Below, piece after piece: positions 21,070-30,100 of a stretch of DNA of 64,000 nucleotides. The notes below the pieces were generated by a model. The model was given only the letters and a program-made list of their open reading frames with translations, was not told where the DNA came from and did no database searches. Origin of the DNA: Mytilus edulis (taxonomy: Eukaryota > Mollusca > Bivalvia > Mytilida > Mytilidae); the NCBI RefSeq assembly GCF_963676685.1, contig NC_092348.1, positions 15,819,031 to 15,883,030 of the forward strand. Reading direction: 5' to 3'. Numbering within the stretch: position 1 is the first letter of the stretch; every line of letters begins with the position of its first letter. The position numbers and the translations under genes are program-made.

Positions 21070-22445
21070 TTCAAATAATTCCTTCCAAAAGGTTGACTTT
21101 CAAGGTTTTTTTGGTTGTTCTGTTCATACAATGTTTTGTATGCCCTTTTCCTAATGGAGCTGATTTGTTCTAACTTTTTAAAATTCTGGATGCTTGAAAA
21201 AAGCAGAAAATTCCAATTTCATATAGATTGGTGCCTAAATTACTTATTTTACTTTCAATGTTGTATTACTTTAATAGTATCAAATATCCATGAAGAAATG
21301 AGGTCAAGGCCAGGGACCGACCCTACACATGCAAACTTTACAATAATTGTATTCACACATGTAGTTCACCTATCATTATAGTAGCTGAGTAACTGATATC
21401 ATCACTCAACCTAAATGTCGACTAATGAACTATGACGTCATAGTGAACTACGACAATATTGGTTCAGAGAAAGATGAAGCAGCCAGACAGAAAGTTAAAC
21501 CTTAATGTATCCCTTAATTTTTGAAACAGACCTAATCACGAATAGTTAACAAACTCTAAAGAATAACACCTAGATAAGACGTAAACTGACATCGGATACA
21601 TGTGTCTCATTCCATCATAGACATCTCAGTTGTTACAGCTGAACCAACCACTGGTCAAGTTAATTATCGATATTCTATATAAAATACCTATATATGATAG
21701 CGACCGCTGCAGACAGTAAAACCATTCTCTTACACATTAAACGAGCTCATGTGAATCAATGTGCCAGATTAGTTTCTGTTTACTAGTATCTGTTGAGCAT
21801 AAGTTTAGCCTTGGATGTGACCACAGACTTCTCTATAACAACAGATACCAATACAGTACAGTTTCCATGAACCAAAGATCTTTTTGACCCGCGTCTGCAT
21901 GTGTTTATTGAACTGAATACGGCCGGGTATCGTTGGGTTTGTCGGAAAACATAATAGGGCCCTTCATCGGTTGTGTTGGATAGAAGATCTTCATGTCAGT
22001 GTCTAATAATCTTAATAATGATATGTAGATATCTGCAACTGTATCAACTGGTTATCATCGATAATGAAAGTTGATCGACCAAGCCCTGACAATAATCGTT
22101 TTAAAGTTAATATCACAAAAAAAAATGACAAATCAAACTAAAATAACCCAAAATGGTCTTAGTGCCTAAGTAAAGACGATAACAGACTTTGCATTTCCCA
22201 TTATGATTTCTCTGATAGAGGATGGCTGATTACAAGGAGATAATAAACCACGAGCTATAAAATAACTGTTTCACAAACTACATTGATTCCTATTATCGAA
22301 ACCACAATCCTGTCCTAAAATGTGCTCTAACTTAAAGTTGCCGGATTTGCGGTTACACATTAAACGACGGGTGGACATATCTGCTTATCCTTGAGGAGAT
22401 AAACCACCAGGGTTTTAATTGCATTGGGGTTTGTGTTGCTCAGTT
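21070..22445. other. No gene recognised
   Basis: Mixed composition. The 88-codon frame at 21115-21381 has no recognisable family. Confidence 0.4.
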
Positions 22446-23961
22446 TCTTTAGCTCACCTGGTCCGAAGGGCCAAGTGAGCTTTTCTCATCACTTTGCCTC
22501 CGTCGTCCGGCGTCGTCGTCCGGCGTCGTCGTCCGGCGTCGTCTGTTAACTTTTACAAAAATCTTCATCTCTGAAACTACTGGGTCACATTTAACCAAAC
22601 TTGGCTACAATCATCATTGGGGTATCTAGTTTAAAAAATGTGTCCGGTGACCCGGCCAACCAACCAAGATGGCCGTCATGGCTAAAAATAGAACATAGGG
22701 GTAAAATGTAGATTTTGGCTAATATCTCTGAAACCAAAGCATTTAGAGTAAATCTGACATGGAGTAAAATTGTTTATCAGGTCAAGGTCAATCTGCCCTG
22801 AAATTTTCAGATGAATCAGAGAATCTGTTGTTGGGTTGCTGCCACTAAATTGGTAATTTTAAGGAAATTTTGCTGTTCTTTATACGACCGCAAAAATTGA
22901 AAATTTTTTGGTCGTATATTGGTATCACGTTGGAGTCGTCGTCTGCGTCGTCGTCGTCGTCGTCCGAATACTTTTAGTTTTCGCACTCTAACTTTAGTAA
23001 AAGTGAATAGAAATCTATGAAATTTTAAAACAAGGTTTATGACCACAAAAGGAAGGTTGGGATTGATTTTTTGAGTTTTTGTCCCAACATTTTAGGAATT
23101 AGGGGCCAAAAAGGGCCCAAATAAGCATTTTCTTGGTTTTCGCACTATAACTTTAGTTTAAGTAAATAGAAATCTATGAAATTTTGAGACAAGGTTTATG
23201 ACCACAAAAGGAAGGTTGGTATTGATTTTGGGAGTTTTGATTCCAACAGTTTAGGAATTAGGGTCCAAAAAGGGGTCCAAATAAGCATTATTCTTGGTTT
23301 TCGCACCATTTAGTATAAGTAAATAGAAATCTAAGAAATTTAAACACAAGGTTTATGACCATAAAAGGAAGGTTGGGTTTGATTTTGGGAGTTTTGGTCC
23401 CAACAGTTTAGGAATAAGTGGCCCAAAGGGTCCAAAATTGAACTGTGTTTGATTTCATCGAAAATTGAATAATTAGGGTTCTTTGATATGCCGAATCTAA
23501 CTGTGTATGTAGATTCTTTATTTTTGGTCCCGTTTTCAAATTTGTCTACATTAAGGTCCAAAGGGTCCAAAATTAAACTTAGTTTGATTTTAACAAAAAT
23601 TGAATCCTTGGGGTTCTTTGATATGCTGAATCTAAAAATGTACTTAGATTTTTGATTATTGGCCCAGTTTTCAAGTTGGTCCAAATCAGGGTCCAAAATT
23701 AAACTTTGTTTGATTTCATCAAAAATTGAATAATTGGGGTTCTTTGATATGCCAAATCTAACTGTGTAAGTAGATTCTTAATTTTTGGTCCCGTTTTCAA
23801 ATTGGTCTACATTAAAGTCCAAAGGGTCAAAAATTAAACTAAGTTTGATTTAAACAATTCTTGGGCTTTTTTGATATGCTGAATCTAAACATGTACTTAG
23901 ATTTTTGATTATGGGCCCAGTTTTCAAGTTGGTTCAAATCAGGATCCAAAATTATTATATT

Positions 23962-24205
23962 AAGTATGTTCAATAGCAAGAAATTTTCAATTGCACAGTA
24001 TTCAGCAATAGCAAGAGATCTTCAATTGCACAGTATTGTGCCTTAGCAAGAAATTTTCAATTGCACAGTATTGCGCAATAGCAAGAAATCTTCAATTGCA
24101 CAGTATTGTGCAATAGCAAATATTTTCAATTGCACAGTATTGGGCAATAGCAAGAAATATCTAATTGCACAATATTGTGCAATAGCAAGAAATTTTCAAT
24201 TGGAG
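23962..24205 (+). repeat. Tandem repeat, about 35 bp x 7
   Basis: Units of caatagcaagaaattttcaa ttgcacagtattgtg, located inside B copy 2 and absent from B copy 1. Confidence 0.9.
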
Positions 24206-24441
24206 TTATCTTTCTTTGTCCAGAATAGTAGTTGAATCAACTTAAATCATTGTTTTATTCAATATACAATGTATATTCACTTTTACTACCAACTGATAAA
24301 TTAAAACAATCTTTACCATTCAGTGATAACAAGCACCTTTTGTTACATTTTAATATTTTTTGATGTATTTAAATGAGTAGTTATTGTTATAAATTTGAAT
24401 TGAGGTCAGTTTTGGAAAAAGGGAAAGGGGGATGTGAAAAA

Positions 24442-24481
24442 AATGGTGGTGGTGGTGGTGGTGGTGGGGGGGGGGGGGGGG
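24442..24481 (+). repeat. (GGT)n / poly-G tract
   Basis: About seven GGT units run into a run of about 17 G. This is a G-quadruplex-prone stretch on the plus strand. Confidence 0.95.
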
Positions 24482-25316
24482 TCGTATAAAGCTGCGCCCT
24501 GCGGAGCATCTGGTTGGTTATTATCTTGAATATTATTATACATAGAGATAAACTGTAAACAACAATAATGTTCAGCAAAGTAAGATTTACAAATAAGTGA
24601 ACATGACCAAAATGGTCAGTTGACCCCTTTTGGAGTTGTTGCCCTTTATAGTCAATTTTAACCATTTTTCGTAAATCTTAGTATTCTTTTAGAAAAATCT
24701 TCTTCTCTTAAACTTCTGGGCCAAATTAAACCAAACTTGGCCACAATCATCATTGGGGTTTCTAGTTTAAAAAATGTGTCCTGTGACTCGGCCAACCAAC
24801 CAAGATGGCCGCCATGGCTAAAGATAGAACATAGGGGTAAAATGTTGTCCACATCTATCTGCCCTGGAATTTTCAGATGAATCGGATAACTGGTTGTTAG
24901 GTTACTGACCCTGAATTGGTAATTTTAAGGAAATGTTTCCGTTTTTTGTTATTATTATAGATAGAGATAAACTGTCAACAGCAATAATGTACAGCAAAGT
25001 AAGACAAAAAAAAATAAGTCAACATGACCAAAATGGTCAATTGACCCCCTAAGGAGTAATTGCCCTTAATAGTCAATTTTTAACAATTTTCATAAAATTT
25101 GTAAATTATCACTAACATTTTTTTACTGAAACGACTGGGCCAAGTTCATTATAGATAAATATAATTGTATGCAGCAAGAAAGTTTAGAAAAGTAAGATCT
25201 ACAAACAAATCACAATCACCAAAACACAATTTTGTCATGAATCCTACTGTGTCCTTTGTTAAATATTCACATAGAACAAAGTGAGCGACACAGGCTCTTT
25301 AGAGCCTCTAGTTTTA

Positions 25317-25930
25317 GTATTCTATGGTTTGTTTTGTGAACTGTGGTTTGTCTTTACGTCGTTTTTTGCAATGGTATTGTTAGTTTGGACTTATCCCTTT
25401 GTTTTATTTCGCCTCTCTAAATTAACAACGACAAAAATCGTTATATATTGCTCAACAAAGGCTCTTCAATCACTATCCATGCTATACCTAATTTGGTAAT
25501 CAAAAATGTTTTTTTTTCCTTTTTTTTAATTAGCTTGGATTCATATGTCTAATGCCCTGTGATATTTTTTACAGAGCAAACAAATAGTATTGTATTATAT
25601 ATATTCAGATATTTAGCGTATTTGTTTGCCCTTATTACGATAGATTCAGATTCAGATTTAATTGTTTATTAAATTCTCACCACATACAATATGATTAAAA
25701 CAAGATACAATTATAAAATTAATTATACAGTAAACATAGTTAAAACAATTAAATATATGTATGTACCAAACTTTAAAAGAATTATGAGAGACTATGTTTC
25801 GATAGACGCGGAATCTGTTTTTGGTCTGTGTGTCTGTTCGTCCGAATGTTGCAATTACGTTATCAGGTTAATATCTAAAATATTCAAAAATAGTGTACGA
25901 GATATATAAAAAAAAGTTTTTTGTTTTGTT
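25317..25930. other. No gene seen
   Basis: The open frames at 25281-25499 and 25691-25909 show no family features. Confidence 0.4.
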
Positions 25931-25934
25931 AAAT

Positions 25935-26295
25935 AATCAATTAAAGTAAAATAGTGAAAAATTATTCGCTTTAAGCAGCCAATATGGCTTAATTTTGTCG
26001 CAAGCTAGGAAACAGCGATGACGAATTATTCACTTGCAATTGAACAATTGGATCTCATTTAATCCGTATTCATGATACCCTCAATTAAACCCCTAAGCTA
26101 GAGATGTATTATACGTGTTCAGGAAAAGAATGTCAACATTGAAAGTTAAACAAAGGTACATCATTTGATTGACTGATTCGATCCACAAAAACTCATTCTT
26201 GTATAGGTAAAAACGGTGATTAACATATATTTTAATGGTATATGGCACAACTTTTTGGAATTTTGGGTCCCGAATGCTCTTCAACTTTTAACTTG
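25935..26295 (+). repeat. Repeat shared with 43560-43880
   Basis: Shared blocks include gaattattcacttgcaa, gaatgtcaacattgaaagt and gattcgatccacaaaaac in the same order. Confidence 0.8.
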
Positions 26296-26298
26296 TTT

Positions 26299-26400
26299 GG
26301 CTTTATAACTATTTTGATCTGAGCGTCACTGATGAGTCTTATGTTGACGAAACGCGCGTTTGGCGTATTAAATTATAAGCCTGGTACCTTTGATAGCTAT
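26299..26400 (+). ncRNA. Repeat with hammerhead-ribozyme-like core
   Basis: CTGATGA (26329-26335) is followed by a 3-bp hairpin GTC/GAC (26336-26348) and GAAA (26349-26352). A stem ACGC/GCGT with a 7-nt loop (26352-26366) and A at 26367 follow. These are the conserved core, stem II, stem III and a GUA cleavage triplet of a type I hammerhead. GGCTTTATAA (26299-26308) can pair with TTATAAGCC (26373-26381) as an outer helix, but the stem-I pairing next to the core is poor. Hammerheads are known in Penelope-like elements and retrozymes, including those of molluscs. Activity here is inference, and it may be only a relic of a common dispersed repeat. Confidence 0.4.
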
Positions 26401-27056
26401 TAACCATAGTATTATATTAAATTTAACAGACTTAGAAACATCCAATTGCATGAATTACTGTTAAAAAAAACCAGGACGACCTCTCCCTAGTGTACCCATT
26501 TTAATATTCGTTACTGTAAAACATGATAACCTTTCCCTTATATTCCCAATAAAATATCATCACTGTAAAATATAAGTTTTTTTTATAAGAAGTGTAGTAA
26601 GAACACAAATAGAACGAAATATAGGAGACTTGTATTAATATTTGACTTAAAATGACTTTATATAGATTTGCTGATGATCACATTAGGAATGAATTTAAAT
26701 CTACCTGGGTTGAATGAAGGTTATATTGAAGATTGTGTTACATAATTCTCCATAAAATGACAAGTTTAGTAGTCTGTATACTTAACCCTGAGATTTTCTT
26801 TAAAAAATACCATATTACATCAAAATTGATTTCCTTGACAGAAATGTTCCTGAACATATGCCATCCAATTATCAAGTAATTACATACAGGAAATGACTGA
26901 ATATTTTTATACGGTACGTTTGCCAAAAAGTAAAAATGTATGTATTTAGATTTTGTTTGTCAATATTTAGAACATTGCTATTTTAGTCAATAAATGCTTG
27001 ATGTTTGGATTCATATTTTAATATACAATCACATATCTTTTTTTTTATGTTTTCAG
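26401..27056. other. 5' flank of the SLC16 gene
   Basis: No promoter motif recognised. A pyrimidine tract ending in tttcag at 27056 is a likely 3' splice site, so at least one non-coding exon probably lies upstream. Confidence 0.45.
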
Positions 27057-27090
27057 ATAAAACCATGCATTGAATAATTATTGTGTGACT

Positions 27091-27139
27091 ATGAAGAACA
27101 CGGATGTTGACCGGGGATACTCATGGGTTGTTTTAATAT
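27091..27139 (+). CDS. SLC16 coding exon 1
   Basis: Start ATG at 27091, 16 codons plus one base, donor t|gtaagt. It encodes the MCT signature DRGYSWVV. Confidence 0.9.
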
Positions 27140-30100
27140 GTAAGTATTATTTTTATAGTAAGGTGATATAATCTTGTAAAACATATACCGGGACCGGGTA
27201 TTTTAAAACCACACACTTAAGAAGCCGAGAATTGTAAACATTTGAGCGACTCCTATTGTTGTTCTAATTTCTTTTTATTTTTTGCAACTAAAATTTAATT
27301 TGAATATGGAATGTTATACAGTTATTTTTTTAGAACATTTAGGAAGTAGGGTCTATTGCTTCTTCAATTCATTCATACCTGGGTAATTGTAAACTTCGTT
27401 ACCAAGTTTTACAGAATTAACACTGTAATACAATATAGATATCACATGTTGTGACCAAAAGATAGACTGGAGGTTTAAATTAAAGTATACGCAGATAACG
27501 ATGATTGAACATGATGAAGTTATAATATAGAAACATGTTTTCATTTTTTTCTGGAGTCTTATCATTCTGTTCTATTGCAAGGTCGTTGTATTGGTTGTAA
27601 AGCCATGGATTGTATTTCAAATACAATTAATTTATTTATATAATGGATTGATTGCTTGATCGTAGGTTGCTTAGTATACAGTGGCAAATATGTCATAAAA
27701 GAGGGACGAAAGATACCAGAGTGACAGTCAAACTCATAATCTAAAACAAACTGACAACGCCATGGCTAAAAATGAAAAAGACAAACAGAAAAACAATAGT
27801 ACAGATTACACAACATAGAAAACTAAAGAATAAACAACACGAACCCTCATAATTGTTGAGGACGAGAACAAGTCAACAACAATACAATATGAAGGACTTG
27901 TAATAGAGGCTGTCCGATATGAAGCGGGGCGAAAATTGGACACACTTTATACACAATGCTTGTTACCACCAAACATTTTTCAAGTTCGAATTTGGATGGC
28001 GCCACATTCATCGTACCCGGTTCTTGAGAAACCTCATAAGTCTTTGCTATTAAACAATTCGAGAACTCAAAACCCCGAGCAATATATGATCACAACATAC
28101 ACACAATTAATGTCATAAAAAAAGACAAATTGTCAACAGGTTTGAATTAGTACATTGTCTGGTGTATATTAATAAGAAGGGGCATCTGTGTCCCATGGAC
28201 ACTGTTTTATTTTCTTCCCGTCACATATAGTTTGAAGTTTTGTCATTGTGTTTCTCCCCTACTGCACCTTACCGTTATGCTTAAATTATTTGAAATGTAG
28301 GTTAAACCGTTTGTACAGCAGGATCTTAACAAATACATGAAAATCAAGGATATTGGGAGGTAATTTCACCAGTATTTCTTGTTGAACAAAAATAAGAAAA
28401 ATTTAACTTTTTTTAAATTATTTAATAATTTTCCTAAACATATTTTTCCTCTTAATAATTGAAAATGTTTTCAGTATCGCAATTTATCCCAACACGGTTG
28501 TTATCTTTCTATAATAATTAATCGTGGCAGGTGCAAATTGGTTAGCTATAAATAATATACATTTTTCACCCCAACATATAAATGGGATTATTTCATGCTT
28601 CACCGACTGATGCAATATATTAAATCTTGTAATTTACTATTTAGTTTCAAATAATTTGTTAAGACTTCTTAATAAGTTTTTATAGATTATTAAGTGTGAA
28701 GTTACACGGTAGATACTGTGGATTCATTTAATTTCGTGACCAATTGTTGTGGATTGCAGAAAACGCATTTGGTCAAGGTAGTTTATGAAGTCCGAACAAG
28801 GTAGTTTATGAAGTCCGAACAAGTTGAAACTTAGTACACATGTTCCCTATCATATCATTTTTTATGATCTTTCTAATTTTCAAAAGAGATGTTTTCCCAA
28901 TTTCACGGTCGACTGAACATAGAAAATGATAGTGCGAGTGTGGCATCCGTGTTCTATGGACACATTCTTCTTTTTTATATCTTATTACCCTGTTTTTATT
29001 TTCTTCATGGATGTATGAAATTATAACATCGATAAACTACTGTATGTTCATATGACTTTAACATTTCATCGTTTTAGTTATGCATGTAGCCTTTGCAAAT
29101 GGGTATACAGGAATGAATAGTCAGGTGCAATTTAAATTAACAATAAATATACTAGTTAATTCTCAAATAAGAAATCCTTTATTATCTCGAAACTACCATA
29201 TTGTCGAAAAATGTTTATTGTCCCAAACCACAAAAACGAGTTGAAACCAATTTTACACAGTCAAGTGTACCTTCAGAAGTTTTAATTAAATGATATTTTG
29301 TCTACAGTTTGTGGTCTTGAAACTGCCATGCATGTTGTCCGAAAATGTATATTTTTTGTCCAAGACAACAAGAACGAGTTGAAACCAATTTTAAATAGAC
29401 AAGTATACCTCAAAAGTTTTAATTAAATATATCTTCAGTTTGTGGTATAATATACCTAGTCATCGCTGGAGGTGTGAAGTCGTTTGGTGTGTTATACACG
29501 GAGTTGTTAGAACACTATGAAGCTGGCGCCGGTAACACAGCATGGATATCAAGTGTTTGCTTATTGCTTTTCATGGGATTAGGTTAGTTTACATGACGAA
29601 TACAGCATATAATACTTGTCTGAATTATTCAGTAAATTTGAGTTCTGTAATTTTAAGGCCTTTTAAAGAGGCAAGAGTGCGCATAAAGTCAAAGGACAGA
29701 CCGATTGGTTGCAAATGAATACGATATATATTCATGAACAAATATGAAAATCTGGTATGATTGCAAATGAGACAACTCATTACCTGAGACTAAATAGCGT
29801 AAAAGTTAACAACTGTAGGTCACTGTATGATTTGCATTTGTGTATACTCCACACTTTGAAATATTGAAACAAAAATCCTAATTCAGCTGTCAGTTTTCAT
29901 TATTAAGCCCTATTGTAAGTTGAAATAGTTCAATTATATTTGTTGTAAAGAGTGATTGTATAATGCCAATAATCGACTGGCAGAACTTATCTTGCCTTAA
30001 CATCATCTGTATTTGATATTTAAACTGATTTTACGTAGTTTATGTCCATCTTAATCTTCTAATCATGACCTCGTTTTCTTGGAACATCGATATGTTTACC

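Larger units (their letters stand above)
22878..24514 (+). repeat. Interspersed repeat 'B', copy 2, nested in 'A'
   Basis: It starts tacgaccgcaaaaattgaaa and ends gctgcgccctgcggagcatc tggtt. The end has an imperfect hairpin (CTGCGC/GCGGAG) followed by CTGGT, like the 3' end of Helitron transposons (hairpin then CTRRT). No canonical 5' TC is seen. Confidence 0.75.
22451..25316 (+). repeat. Interspersed repeat 'A', copy 2, split by a nested 'B'
   Basis: It starts gctcacctggtccgaagggc caagtgagc and ends aggctctttagagcct ctagtt. A (cgtcgtccgg)n stretch follows the 5' hairpin. The run 'tttgctgttcttta' at about 22870 should continue into 'ggttattatcttgaat', as in the uninterrupted copy at 36120-36150. 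Instead it resumes at about 24515 after a complete B element. Confidence 0.85.

Noticed and set aside
20759-21154. 131-codon plus-strand frame as a membrane protein
   Set aside because: It lies in interspersed repeat H, whose reverse complement occurs at 53735-54115 with the frame broken.
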